Shown in pieces: positions 10,994-22,376 of a stretch of 64,000 nucleotides of DNA. The notes beneath the pieces were generated by a model. The model did no database searches and had not been told where the DNA came from. It saw only the letters and a list, made by a program, of their open reading frames with translations. Origin of the DNA: Tricholoma matsutake (lineage: Eukaryota; Basidiomycota; Agaricomycetes; Agaricales; Tricholomataceae); assembly GCA_026075535.2 (NCBI GenBank), contig AP026550.1, positions 6,076,001 to 6,140,000 on the forward strand, given 5' to 3'. Position 1 is the first letter of the stretch. Each line of letters opens with the position of its first letter. The translations under genes were made by a program, and so were the position numbers.

Positions 10994-12309
10994 TCCGTAA
11001 ACCCCCCAATACCTTAGCATGTTTTTCAAAGAACACCCATATTCCAACGGCGCCTGATCTTTCCCACTCTGAGAACCATATTCCGTGCACTATCGGCTGG
11101 GCTCTGACGCTCTACGATGAGGGCAAACTCGAAAGTCGGGCGGAATATCCGGATATCGTTGGGCTTCGTTGCCCAATCTGCCATGACTGGGTCAACAGTG
11201 GCGCTTCAAACCATAACCTTGTTCCTCTAACTGGGAAAAGACGTCGCTCACCAGTCAAACTTCGAGTAAAAAATGTCGTCGCTTTGCCTCTCCTCATAAA
11301 GTCTTTCCTTTGGCCCAACCGATGCATCCAACAATCACCAGTCCAAAGATCTCTGATTTCCTTCATGACACCTCGTCTATAGCAACGAACGATACGCCTA
11401 CCATTTCTCCAGCTCATTATCATTCTCTCGCCCAGACACAAGCATAGGCGATCGAGATAAAGCTCAAAATCAAAGGCAAGCTATATGCGCATAACATTAC
11501 TTCAATTCGTCTCACCTTTAATTTGGCCTCTCAAAATAGGGCACTTGAAGCAAACTTTCCCCTGGCCTCGCATCGGCGAGGGTCCCGATTTTCTGCCATT
11601 TTGGCTTAACATTAGTAGCGATGCTAAACAACAACGAACTGCAGTCTCGAAGCTTTGTTCAAGGGTAGCCACCGAAGATCGTACCGCCTGTGAGAAATGT
11701 AGAGAAATCCCAGACATCGTCGAACAACTCGTGGATCTGGCCTCTCATGCAGCAAGTAACACGCCACAGCTAAAGAATCTTCTCATTGAAGCTGAGAAAG
11801 AAAGGAAACTCGCATGTATGTCACAGCGGCGTGCTCTCAATAGTGCGCATGAAGACGAGTCGAATGCAGTCTTGGGGAAGACGAAAACGGAACATCCTCT
11901 CCCTCCGTTGTTTACGAACTCGAACCTCCAAGCTGTTGGAAACAAACGAGCAGATTTAGAACAAATATGAACATCCCAACGCGCCAGAAAATAGTCAATG
12001 TTACTGCTTATTTTTGTCTCCGTGTACCAGGGCAACTCTCGAAATCCAAGGTCGACTCTTGACCCGCGGTAAAGTTACCCAAAACTGTTTTGTATTTCCA
12101 ATGGCGCACGAAAAGAAGGGACAGGATGGGGGAGTCAGCAGCAAGCGTGGATGTCAATATACAACACTACAGCAGAGTATTACAATGGTGGCAATGACTT
12201 GAATATGATGATGATGATATCGTGATAGGTGGACAACGTGGTGAATGGAACCAAGAATGAGTGTTAGAATTGTTCGAGGATGGCTGCAACCCAGCAGCCA
12301 TCGTGTACT
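10994..12309. other. Intergenic with one uncharacterised plus-strand ORF
   Basis: Apart from the ORF at 11485-11970 described separately, I see no gene. Plus-strand ORF 10966-11382 has no recognisable feature. Confidence 0.4.
11485..11970 (+). pseudogene. Fragment of an unidentified repetitive-type protein
   Basis: 161-residue ORF. From about residue 30 it reads like part of a larger protein: a GEGPDFLPFW block, a short Cys pair in ACEKCREIPDIVEQLVDLAS, then a charged helical stretch with heptad-like spacing. I have an impression of similar segments in repeated Agaricomycete hypothetical proteins, but cannot name the family. No downstream continuation is visible, so it is probably a relic. 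Confidence 0.35.
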
Positions 12310-12921
12310 TCATAGACGGGTAACAGCTTTGGAGTCCAAAGGCATTCCTAGAGGGTAAATAGTCAAGGAGAGGCAGTGCTGAAGATTCAAACAACACAAA
12401 CCTGACGGATCGATTCCGTTACGTGCTAAAACACGGTTATGTCGAATCAACCTTGCCTGGTCAAAGCTGATGCAAAAGTGAGCACTCCAGGAATCGAAAA
12501 CACTCTTCACTGCACTCTACTCACTTTACGTGTTCCCTCCTCATGATCTCCATCACCTCCCTCGTGCTTTGTTCGTCCAACCCAGCGCGCGAATCGCCAT
12601 CCCTGACATTGGACTCAAGGTCGAACGCCGATGAGGACATGCCTGCGCTAACTTGTTCACTAAACGTCGCAAGCGGTGTATAGTTGCTGAGTTTTGGGAA
12701 GCGTGCTCTCACGCCCTCGGGTATGTATAGAGCAATCGTGGCCCGGTAGTGATATGCTGCGTAAGGGTAAATGAAATGAGTTCAACTGCGTTATACAGGG
12801 ACCTACACACTATCAATAATGCCACGAAAGCCGCTGCAAGTGAGTAGTAGAACAGCATATCGATACAGGGAATAGGTGTGGGTTGAACGTTGAGGCTTGA
12901 TGGTAAGTTGTTAGATGACAA
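12310..12921 (-). CDS. UPF0357 / DUF2015 small membrane protein
   Basis: Four exons (12921-12807, 12756-12525, 12466-12402, 12347-12310) give 149 residues with consistent phases. There is one transmembrane segment near residues 22-40 (MLFYYSLAAAFVALLIV), then YHYRATIALYIPEGVRARFP, and a conserved C-terminal block FDQARLIRHNRVLARNGIDP ending DSKAVTRL. That block is the hallmark of the fungal UPF0357 family (yeast YCL012C). The molecular function of the family is unknown. The first donor is taken at GTAGGT (12806), two codons into an apparent GTGTGT, because only that phase continues the family sequence. The start lies head-to-head with the neighbouring Smr gene. Confidence 0.88.
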
Positions 12922-15090
12922 ATCATCGGGACCTTCTCCCTTGTTTTATCTATACCCTAACGCCACTCATTCGGCCAAGTTTTTGTGGATGAAAACTTCG
13001 AATGAATATACAAATACTCTTTGATTCTTTGCAGGTAATACTACCTCGAAATCGCCTCGAGGAATTCGCTCAACAATTCGTTTCGCACAGAAAGAATTCT
13101 GCCCATCGTTGGACTCATCGCTTGTAGCAGCTCTACTTGCAGATTTGGCGCTAGACGATACAGAGGACATCGATGTTCGTCAAGTCGAAGAGCTCCGGAG
13201 TACACTCCGTGAACTATCTGCACAAGCAGATGAATCGCAACTTTCAGAGTTTGCGGATTTTCACATAGCCTCTTCTTCCGATGATACGAGCAGCACCCCG
13301 GATATTTACTCTGGCAACACTCCCAGCACGAGCGCTTCCCTACGTTCCATTTCAACAGATTCCTCGCAACACTCGTTCAGTTCCCCACTTGGCTTTCTAC
13401 AGGCTGCGTTACCCCATGTACCATTTGCCACCCTCTGCGCTGCACTTGATAATAAAGATGGAGAACATATCGATATGTGGGATATCGTAGCCGGCATCTT
13501 AACACAGGAATCGATTCGTGAAATGGAAGAAAGGGGCCTAGATGGACTAGATGATGATTTTAGTCATACATCAGAAGATGAACTAAGCTGGGAGACGGTT
13601 GGATCCAAGAGACGCTCTTCTTCAGTTCCTAAGCCAGCGAAAGCGAAGCGGAAAAGCAATCGTGGCAAAACGATAACCTTGGTGAACATCCGCCAGCAGC
13701 AACACGCAAGACCTGTGTATTCCCCGAAATCAGGCGCGCCTCCTCGTCCAGCGCCAGCGCCAGATCCATGGACACAGCTTTCGTCGCTCTCCACCCACCT
13801 CGCAACTCTTCTTCCGCCTCACCCCGCATCTTTCTTTCAATCTTTTTTCCACTCCCCTGACCATGCGACACCGTATGACGCTTTATGCGCTTGTCTCGAA
13901 TCCATATCCAAGTCTCGCTCTGATACACCCACAGATGAACACAGAGTCATTCTGTTCAACCTTCTCGATATCCTGTTACCAGAATACGACGACCTCGATT
14001 CTGAAGAACGTTCCCGACTCATCTCCGACACTGAACTATCTCTCCAAACGACTCAAAACCGAGGTGACGACGCGCTCGACCTCATAAAACTCCTTCGTGA
14101 CCTCGACACGGATTCTACAACGGGCCGCCTCGAGAAGGGGGTATACCATTTCTCGCCAACTTCTCTTACCCCCGCCCCACAACCAAGCCCCAAACTATCG
14201 GACCCTCCGACTATCCAGAGACCACTTAGACCCAAACCGCCACCGCCATCTTCCTCTACAGCCCGTAACAAACCAAGCCCGTACCAATGGCAAGCCGTGC
14301 ACTTCCGCAAGCCATACATCCGCAAGCCGCATACATTGTCCGCACAAATCCCGGCGTACACTAGAGATGTCAATGGTATCAAAGTCCGGGGTGCGGGAAA
14401 TGCATATGGGAAGAGCGGGAAGGGCGATCTGGGGGAGCTGGGGCAGAGCTTGCAGGAGCAGAGGCGACGGGTGGGGGAGAGCATGCGCAAGAGGGACGAG
14501 CTTCTGCTGGAGGCAAGCAAGATGTGGCAGAAGGGAAACAAGAAGACGAGAGGTGGAGAGGTGGCGTTTTATTTTGCGGAACGAGTAGGTTTTTTTTGTT
14601 TAAATCATCTTGATAGAGATTTTCTTATAATAATTTTTCAGGCAAGAGAGTTCCAAGAGCTTGCGAAGGTTGAGGCGTTGAATGCTGCCCGTACAATAAT
14701 CGAAGCGAAGAGGTGAATGTTTCTGTCCGTATACTTACTCCCTTTCTCACAAATCTCGCGCTTTCCAGGTTAGCTTCACCTGACCAATCCACCATCGACC
14801 TTCATGGGACTACAGTCGCCGAAGCCATCATCATTGTGAAACAGATCCTCCACGCACATGAACCGTCCCCTTGTAAGTCTGCGTTTTATGATCTCTCCCC
14901 CGGTTCAGTGCTCAATAACCTTCCCCCAGGCAAACCCCTGAAAATCATAACAGGCCGTGGAGCACACTCTGTGAATCACGTAAGCGTTCTGAAGCCTGCC
15001 ATCAAGAAGGAATTGGTCGAAGATGGGTGGGCTGTAGGGGGATGGGACGGTGGGTTGATTGTCCGCGGAAGGCACTCAGGGAGGAGCTAG
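12915..15090 (+). CDS. Cue2/N4BP2-like DUF1771-Smr domain protein
   Basis: Main exon 13035-14584, then 14642-14712, 14769-14872 and 14930-15090. Order of parts: a conserved FCPSLDSSLVAALLAD N-terminus, a CUE-like helical segment around LGFLQAALPHVPFATLCAAL, a disordered basic linker, a DUF1771 helix (EQRRRVGESMRKRDELLLEA ... REFQELAKVEALNAARTIIE), and a C-terminal Smr domain with IDLHGTTVAEAI and the GRGAHS loop. Yeast Cue2 and human N4BP2 have this plan; Cue2 cleaves mRNA at collided ribosomes in no-go decay, so an RNA endonuclease role is inferred. The start is uncertain. There is no in-frame ATG in the main exon before the conserved N-terminus. A 64-nt first exon from ATG 12915 with a 56-nt intron (12979-13034) fits the phase, giving 649 residues, but overlaps the start of the opposite gene. 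Confidence 0.8.
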
Positions 15091-15874
15091 CTGGAATTCG
15101 CTATATCTTGGGGCTTCTGGCGCCTCTCACTTGCTGGATCAACGAATGGCTCTTGGGATGAATTATGGTGGCCGTCGACTGCATCTCTCCCTGTCCCGCT
15201 CAGGTAAACCTGTCGTCCTGCCGCGATGTTACCGGCGACTCCTTGTCGCACTCCGTGATACTCATCGTCTTGGTCTCTTTCTGGCACATTCTTTTCCCTT
15301 TCCCTTCGCTACGTGCGCTGTCTGGGACTCTTCTTGTGTTATTGGGGAAACATTGTGGATATTTATCTCATCTCAACATCCGTCGATATTACACCCTATC
15401 TAGGTAGATGATTCTCCATTCGCCCTCCGTGTCATCCGTCGACGACTTGTTCTCGCTCCCATCCCTCACCATGTACACCGTGTTGTCTTGGTCTCATGCA
15501 TCCTGTGCTTTTGGAACGCACAAATGTATTTTTGAAATTTGTTGTATCTTGTTTTTTATGATTGTAGTCTTACTATTTGGATGTAATAGCGGCTCTATGA
15601 CAGACCATAGTTGCGTTGAATTTTATAGCTACTTGGTGATGTTTTGACCACATAACTTAGGCTTATATATAGTAGACCAAACTTCTCGTCTAGATCTTTA
15701 CTGTATTATGTTTTCAGCGAAGGTAATTAAGGACCACTCTGTCTCCAATTGCTTTCTCCTTCTCCGGGACATGCTGGGGTAGATATCGATACCTCACAGG
15801 TGTATATGGTGTATCGACTCACCGCAAGGTGATGTAACGTATTTTGTTGTGGTTGTAAAATACCTATAAACCTT
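15091..15874. other. Intergenic, no gene seen
   Basis: Between the stops of the Smr gene and the convergent dehydrogenase gene. Short ORFs on both strands lack any domain or splice support. Confidence 0.5.
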
Positions 15875-17150
15875 TTACCTAAGTATAGGGGTCGTAAGAT
15901 ACTGATCGACAACCTCCTGGACTCGAGGATCAACTTCCACAAGTATTCGCAGCATGTCTTCCTACAAAAGTTCAAAATAGTCAGACTCATTTAAACTATC
16001 GTGGGAGACAAGGTCACGAACCCAAACTCTATTTTGGAGTTTTTGCCCCTCTTCGCCTAATAAAATGTCACTCGGCTCCTCCACCCGACATGCAGAAATA
16101 TAAGCCCCCCGCGTCTCGTCCTCGTTTCCTTCTCCTCCCACTGCAGCCCACACGAGTTGCCTGCCCCCCTCTTCACTCGTGCGTGCTAGTGCTTTCTCCA
16201 TCATCCAATCAAATACAGAAACGATGAGACCAAGGTTCCTTCGAAGTTCAGAGTAGCAGTAACCAGGGTTGACACCGTTTACAATTGGTGTGTGAGTGGA
16301 AACTGATGAGAGGCGTTCAGAGAGTGCGAGGACGAAGCACATATTTAGAACTAGAATACCCAAATGAGTATTGGACAGGACAATAGACAGGTGTGACAAT
16401 ACACTGACGCTTGGTGAGATTATATCGACTCCTCATTACACCAGGCATAGTGCAATACTCCTTGCTTCCGACAGTCTCCAATATTTTTGCGCTTTCCAAG
16501 ACGGATTGTGGCAGAGTGGCAAAGAAGTGCGCTTCGCTTGATACCACGACTATTCGTGGAGTAGTGGAATACTGCTTCGACGTATGGATCATTCTGGGAA
16601 GTAGGAGGAGAACAAGGAGGGACTGGGATAGGTTATTGACTTGCAATCTATATCCACATAGTTTAGAGTCCAAAAAGACCGCTTGAGCAAGAAAGATTTA
16701 CGCAGACTCCCAACCGTCCGAGGATTCTTCATATCCTGCTGGCGATACAGCTGCATTCTGAACAAGGATGTCTAAACGACGGTCGTCCTTCAGGAACTTG
16801 TCTGCAAACTCTTTGACAGACGAAAATCGGCTGAGGTCCAAATTCCCGAGTTCCACAGATTGGCAACCAGTTTCTTGCTTGATTCCTAGATGCGGCTTCA
16901 GTGTGATGGTTATTTGCTTCCTAGATGGGATAAACCTACGTTCAACAGCAGCCCTACCCTTAGACGGGCTACGGGCAGTTAAGACCAGCCGCGCTGGATT
17001 CATGCGAGCAAAGTGCTTGGAAGCTTCGAATCCCAAGCCAGTGTTGGCACCTACGACCATAACGGTTTTCCCCGTTAAATCAACGGTGACCACTGGAGGA
17101 ACCTTGGCTAGCTGTCCGTATATAAATTCGAGGATTGTGAGACGTCCCAT
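15875..17150 (-). CDS. Short-chain dehydrogenase/reductase (retinol-dehydrogenase-like)
   Basis: Five exons (17150-16940, 16885-16702, 16647-16409, 16350-16022, 15961-15875) give 349 residues, all phases consistent. The Rossmann nucleotide-binding motif is at G34-ANTGL-G40. The next structural block reads LDILVQNAAV, in place of the usual NNAG/NAG. The strand with the catalytic Ser is VVVSSEAH, and the active-site pair is Tyr207-NLT-Lys211. NGVNPGYCYSELRRN is the family's NPG loop. Basidiomycete paralogs are numerous and their substrates are mostly unknown; NAD(P)-dependent oxidation or reduction of a hydroxyl/carbonyl is expected. No signal peptide is evident. The last short exon adds DMLRILVEVDP and a tail. 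Confidence 0.9.
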
Positions 17151-18870
17151 TGGAGTTGACGGTCAATTGTAAACAAGGAAGAGACGAAGACTCGGAAGCA
17201 TAGTCTTTCCCACTTTTTATCCCTCTCCACGCTCGTGGCTTAGACGAACAAGATTAGCAACGCGGGAGCTGGTGTTAACGTCCTCGCACGGCAAACTCAG
17301 ACGTATACACGCGTCCATCGAACTGCGGCTTGGAAGTTGATGTGGTGGAATGATACTACTAAAAATACCATGGTTATCTCCAGTGACTCACAAGTTCCAA
17401 ACGCTGTCATAAGTCATAATACTTGCCAGGGCTTTGTTTAGATCACCGACTCACTCTGTTTCAAAATCAGTTCTGAAGCGGCCTTGATACGCAGTTGATC
17501 AGGTCAACCTTGAAATTTGCATGATGTGAGATTAGACTCTGTCAGACTCCAACTGAGACGCCGTCACTGGCGACGTTGCGAGTGAGATGCGAATGCCGCA
17601 GAACTTACATATCGTTAAGCGCCACTGTAAAAGATGCTTCAGGCCCTTGTATTTAGCTGTCTAAGTTACACAGGTGCACCAAGAATTGAGAAATTCAATG
17701 CGGATTAAATGCAAGCTTCATTTTTTATATACCACCTTTGAGGTGATCATAAACCCAATCCTTGTGGGTTTGCAGTATGTTGCCTCTTGGTTGCCTCGAA
17801 CTTGAACCAGGATTTGACCAGGATCGAGGTTGGGTAATATTTGCCACACCAGTCCGATTTTTTCAGGAGTTAGTGGCCGAGTCCTTGCGTAATCTACTTA
17901 AGCTTTTGGAGACTAACCGGATTCGGATCGGGAGGTTCCTGGCGCTATCGCAGTCCAAGGTAAAATCTGCTAAAATACGTAGCAGAAGCACAAGCCCGGG
18001 ACGTGATCTCTAGTAGAAAGCTTCACCCAATACCGCCCCAAAGACGGTGATCAACAAGGCACACTTTGTGAACGTTGAACTCTGAGCGTTGCAAGATCTT
18101 GCAAGATGGAGTGCAGGTCCGGGGTTCATGCCACAATATTGTTGAAGGAGCTACACAAGGGGCAGCTATCTAGCAAAAATAAACAGATTAGGATGGGTTG
18201 GACGCGAACACAAAGGGTAGAACCAAGAGTCTACCACCTACAAACGAGAATGATTAGATCGGCCCCAGTACACAATCGAATTGCCTGCCTGCTGAAGATC
18301 TTGAAAAATTCATGATACTCAGAGGGGCGATATTAGGCGATATTATGATAGCTCAGTTTCCATCATCTCCATTGAATTGGCATTACAATTCAATAGGTAA
18401 CATATTAGACCTACGGCTGAGATTGCACTTCGATGAGATCGGCGCTGACGTAGGAGGAGTCAAGCACACCAACGCATAACTTTATGGGGAAACTGTCGAG
18501 GACTCATAAGAATCGCAGTCAACATCTAGACTCGTGACCACTCCCTCGTACGAGTATGAGCAAGCGTCGATACCTCGTAGACGTGCTTGCCCATGTACTA
18601 GGGATCGGTCACCGGTCTAGTCAACATCTAGCATAGTGCAATTTACAACGTCGTAAGTCAGGCTGGCTCAAAAGGTCATCATCGGCATTATGTAATACAA
18701 ACATAAGAAATTCCACATTTGCCCACAATGAAGGATGAAGAGATTTCCAGTGAGTATCTGAATGAAGGCAAAATGGAACTTAAGGTACGCCATGTTTATA
18801 TCGCCGGTGACGCCGAACTTAGATATGGCTTTTCTGTCAGCGATCTTCAAGTAGGAAGAGAAGGAAGTTA
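17151..18870. other. Long intergenic stretch, no gene recognised
   Basis: About 1.7 kb with only short ORFs (17762-18013, 18106-18315, 18668-18904). None carries a domain I recognise or pairs with splice sites. Numerous stops in all frames suggest non-coding or long-decayed sequence. Confidence 0.45.
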
Positions 18871-20288
18871 ATGTCTGGTCAGCCAGCACCCGCGGAAGAA
18901 ACAACGAACCTGTCGCTTCAACCGCTTCTCAATCTGTTGGATGGTGACCAAACTACTGAAGGTTCCTTCGATGAGATTATGGACAACCTACTACCAGAGT
19001 TCTTGCGCTCAAAAGCAGTACTTCAAGAGCAAGAAATCGAAACGGACCAGCATGTAAGTGCTCCTTGTTCTTGAGTAACTGGAGCTGACTGAACTAGATT
19101 GATTTCTCAGGGCCGGAAGGTCAGACCGTTGAGTCGGTCAGAGGTTTCGTCATTCATCAGGACGACAACGGCGGAAAATCAATATCTGACAAATCTCCTC
19201 GAGAAAATCACAAGAAGAAAACTGAAATTAACTCGAGTGCGTTGGGCTGATTTTCATCAGGCAAGAAAAAGTTCTGAAAAACTCATGCACTATTAACAGG
19301 AAAGACGCCTGAATAAACTCCAAGAGATGAGCGTACGGACGTCGAGGACCATCTCTCCTCCATCTCTACCGGCGGCAACTCTCGAAGCCCATCCTCTGGT
19401 CATTGATTCCCTATCATGCATTGAAACAACTCCATTTGGACGCTCGTTCCTATCTCGCCTTCATGGCACCATGACTCGACCCCTGGGAGTTCTTGCAATG
19501 GATTGGGAAACGGTTTCCCCCTGGATGAACCTTATGAGTGATATTCGAGACCATTATGCCCTGGCTCAGTATGTGTCACATCAGATATATCATAAACCAG
19601 TTTTATATGTCTATTTTGCGCTTTCCTTGTCAGCCCCACACGAGAACACGTTGTAGAGACTCTAGCCCCAATCGCCTACACCGCTCTGCAGGCGTGTCAT
19701 GTTCAACAAGTACACGATCTGCTAGAGCGATTATTCTGGAATGGCATCAATGGTATTGAAATACATCCATTATTGCTATGTTATGATGGAAAATGACATG
19801 TAATATTCAGTTACCGACTCCCTTGATCACATGCCTGAACGCTGCACAGTGGTGGCAACGTACAAAAGACTAGTGGTTGGGGTAGCTATCCTTAGCTCTC
19901 CGCGTGAGACGTACATTACCTATCTTGCCGTCAAAGCCGGTTGGAATAATGCGGGGATTGCAAAGTAAGCGCCCTTTTCTTTATATTTGGCTGAAGTTGT
20001 CATCGATGCTCACTTGGAGACAGATCTATGTTGTATCATCTCATCAAGCTGAATCCAAATAAAGATATCACGCTTCACGTTTCTGTGAATAGCTCAGCGA
20101 TGGTACGCACCTCCACCCAACCTTAGCCCTTACATGAGGTTACTAATGGTCCTCGGACCCCTTAGCTGTTGTACAATCGGTTTGGTTTCAAAGCTGAAGA
20201 ATTTATTGCTGGCTTCTATGAAGATTACCTGGATCCTCAATCCCGTGCATCAAAGAATGCTTTTAGGTTACGTCTACGACAACAGTAG
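18871..20288 (+). CDS. KAT14/CSRP2BP-like GNAT acetyltransferase
   Basis: Seven exons (18871-19053, 19111-19236, 19300-19568, 19634-19752, 19811-19964, 20024-20102, 20166-20288) give 350 residues. The N-terminal third is acidic then basic and of low conservation. From about residue 195 a GNAT fold appears: VVATYKRLVVGVAIL, TYITYLAVKAGWNNAGIAKS (acetyl-CoA loop region), then LHVSVNSSAMLLYNRFGFKA and EDYLDPQSRASKNAFRLRLR. The last block closely resembles the C-terminus of animal KAT14 (CSRP2BP), a subunit of the ATAC histone acetyltransferase complex. The animal protein's N-terminal region is not seen. A nuclear acetyltransferase role is inferred; the substrate is not known. The second exon acceptor is at 19110, since the alternative at 19097 cannot keep an open frame downstream. 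Confidence 0.85.
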
Positions 20289-20994
20289 AATGTTTTCCAG
20301 ATTCAGAAGATGGTTGTTTTGCTAAGCGCGCGAGACCCGTTTACCCTGCAGCGCTGAAGAGCCCATGACCATCCGAGTTGCCCAGATATCTATCGGTCTG
20401 TTGGGATCTCTAGTCTCCCCGTTCTCACGTCCCACGTCATCTGGGTAGTTCGGTGAAATATTTCATCGCCCTTCCCTTAGGCTATGGCATACATATCGTT
20501 TATGGCAGTTTCCAGCTCTGGATAGTCGGTTTTGCCTTTCTTGAAGCATCGTTGACTTGGCGATTGACTTTCAAGTGTGTCGCAAGGGTCCAACCATCGT
20601 AGTCTGATCAGTCATCGCAAACACTCAGAGAGTCCCTAGAATCTGGATCGAGACTCGACAGTTCGCGTGAAACATCTATCCTTGGTTGATATCTCTTGAC
20701 AGCTTTCTGGAAGTAGCCCGCGTGTACAATTCCTAGAGTTTGTGACAACCTGCGTTGTTTCATTTTTCACTCAGGAGGCAACGGTGTCGGGGGAGTCTGA
20801 GCTTCGGAGGTGTCTGCCGGATTTTCACCATCCAATGAAGTCACAACGTCACATGAATAATAAATAAAAGTGGCGATATTCCAAGGTATGGGTGGGATGG
20901 TGTTTTGCTTTTACAACTACTGACAGGAGCATAGCGAAATGACGAATAACGAAGATACAGTATTGCACAAGATATTATAGTCCAGCAGGATACT
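20289..20994. other. Intergenic, convergent 3' ends
   Basis: Lies between the acetyltransferase stop and the stop of the minus-strand orphan gene. No coding region or RNA gene is supported. Confidence 0.5.
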
Positions 20995-21963
20995 TCATCT
21001 GCCCTCCCTATGCTTCATATTGTCCAGAACGCTCAAGGCTCTCCTCCTTGCTACCATTCCATCCCGGTTTTGCTGTGGTTCTTCCCTATCTTTTTTCGCG
21101 CCAGTCCCCAAAGATTGATATCTCGGTCGCCGAGGAGCTGCATGCTCGATAGTGTCTCTTCCGGTGAACTCGACAGATGACACCGCGGCGTCGTATATCC
21201 AAACCCCTCCAATCCTTCCTGTATCTGCACTGATTGGTCCGCTCATCGACTTTCTCCTGCCGACGCATCGCTTCTTCACAACTCTGATCTCCTCATGAGG
21301 CGGCTCCTTATGCTTCGGTGGCTTCACAGGAGACGCTAGTCCCTTGTCACTGTAATCTCTTCCCTTCCCAACGACAGCTACTGAATGGCTGCGCGGGCGC
21401 ATCGCTGGTCTGCGGCTTCCTCCAGTGGCGACTCCTGGCTTGAAGTGGATGCGCCCTTCTGACTTCTCCTCTGCTATCTCGACCTTCACCTCCACCACAG
21501 CCTGTTCAGCTAGCGGCTTGTACTCGATCTGCGACCTCTCCAATACTTCCTTCACCTTCTGTGCCCAATCGTCCATCTGATAGAGCTTATGCAGCATCAT
21601 GCGGAATGTAAATGGGTATCTTTTCCCCAGCGGAAATTTTGCGAGTGACTCTTCATCTTCATCGTATTCATCATCAGCATCCAACATGTCGTGTGAGAGG
21701 CTAGCGATAGTGTTCTTAAGTGTGCGAGCGGCAGTCTTCTTCTTTTCCTGGCGTGCGTCATCTTGCAGCTTCCTTGTACCCACAAGTGCAGCAAGGCTTT
21801 TGACGACAGGCGCGAGATCGGCGGGTACGGAGCGGACGTCCTCCATGCCAGCGATAGTTGTGTCGTCGTTATGAGATCCATTACGGACTTTGCGCGAGGC
21901 GAGGCGGTCGAAGAAGTCGAAGAGCCTGGCGAACTCGGCGGTTTTTGAGTTAGAAGTGGTCAT
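20995..21963 (-). CDS. Orphan basic protein, no recognised domain
   Basis: Intronless ORF of 322 residues starting MTTSNSKTAEFARLFDFFDR. The N-terminal half is helical with an acidic cluster (LDADDEYDEDEE) and a conserved-looking core FPLGKRYPFTFRMMLHKLYQ. The C-terminal half is Arg/Ser/Pro-rich and probably disordered, with basic clusters (KKRCVGRRK) that could act as nuclear localisation signals. I do not recognise a family. The long open frame and a clean start support a real gene. Confidence 0.65.
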   Translation of the reverse strand: MTTSNSKTAEFARLFDFFDRLASRKVRNGSHNDDTTIAGMEDVRSVPADLAPVVKSLAALVGTRKLQDDARQEKKKTAARTLKNTIASLSHDMLDADDEYDEDEESLAKFPLGKRYPFTFRMMLHKLYQMDDWAQKVKEVLERSQIEYKPLAEQAVVEVKVEIAEEKSEGRIHFKPGVATGGSRRPAMRPRSHSVAVVGKGRDYSDKGLASPVKPPKHKEPPHEEIRVVKKRCVGRRKSMSGPISADTGRIGGVWIYDAAVSSVEFTGRDTIEHAAPRRPRYQSLGTGAKKDREEPQQNRDGMVARRRALSVLDNMKHREGR

Positions 21964-22376
21964 GATTCTGTTGACCTTTTCGACAGAGGGGATAGACTGA
22001 GTCTAGAGGCTGTCGTTGTTATACTTTGAGAGTGTGGCACAAGGGAGCCACTGCTTCTCTTTGGGCATTCACAAAGAATGCGAGTCTGGTTTATAAGGAC
22101 ACATCATTTCCTGTGCTTTGACCTTCTACTCAGGAGCCAGGTTGCTACTGTATGGTGGTACTGCCATTGTCCGTCATTGTTTGCTCATTATATATTGTGG
22201 CCCAACAAACCGGTGGCCACTGACGGCGCGTATTCGTGCCAACAGCTATGTCCCGCAAAAGACCGCTAATCGTACAATCCGATCCTTCAATGCATGTTGG
22301 CAGCACTTTACAATGGCGAGCACAAGATTCAAATAGCAACTTCCGCGAAGATGACATCACAAGAAACGGAAGATGT
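21964..22376. other. Intergenic
   Basis: Short region between two minus-strand genes. It holds the likely promoter of the orphan gene on the left and the 3' end of the F-box gene on the right. No gene is supported; several short plus-strand ORFs are antisense to the F-box gene. Confidence 0.5.

Noticed and set aside
13109..13111. TTG as start of the Smr gene
   Set aside because: The conserved FCPSLDSSL block begins upstream of it in the same frame, so this is only the first start-like codon in that frame.
14053..14541. 162-residue minus-strand ORF
   Set aside because: Antisense to the Smr gene main exon, with no family resemblance.
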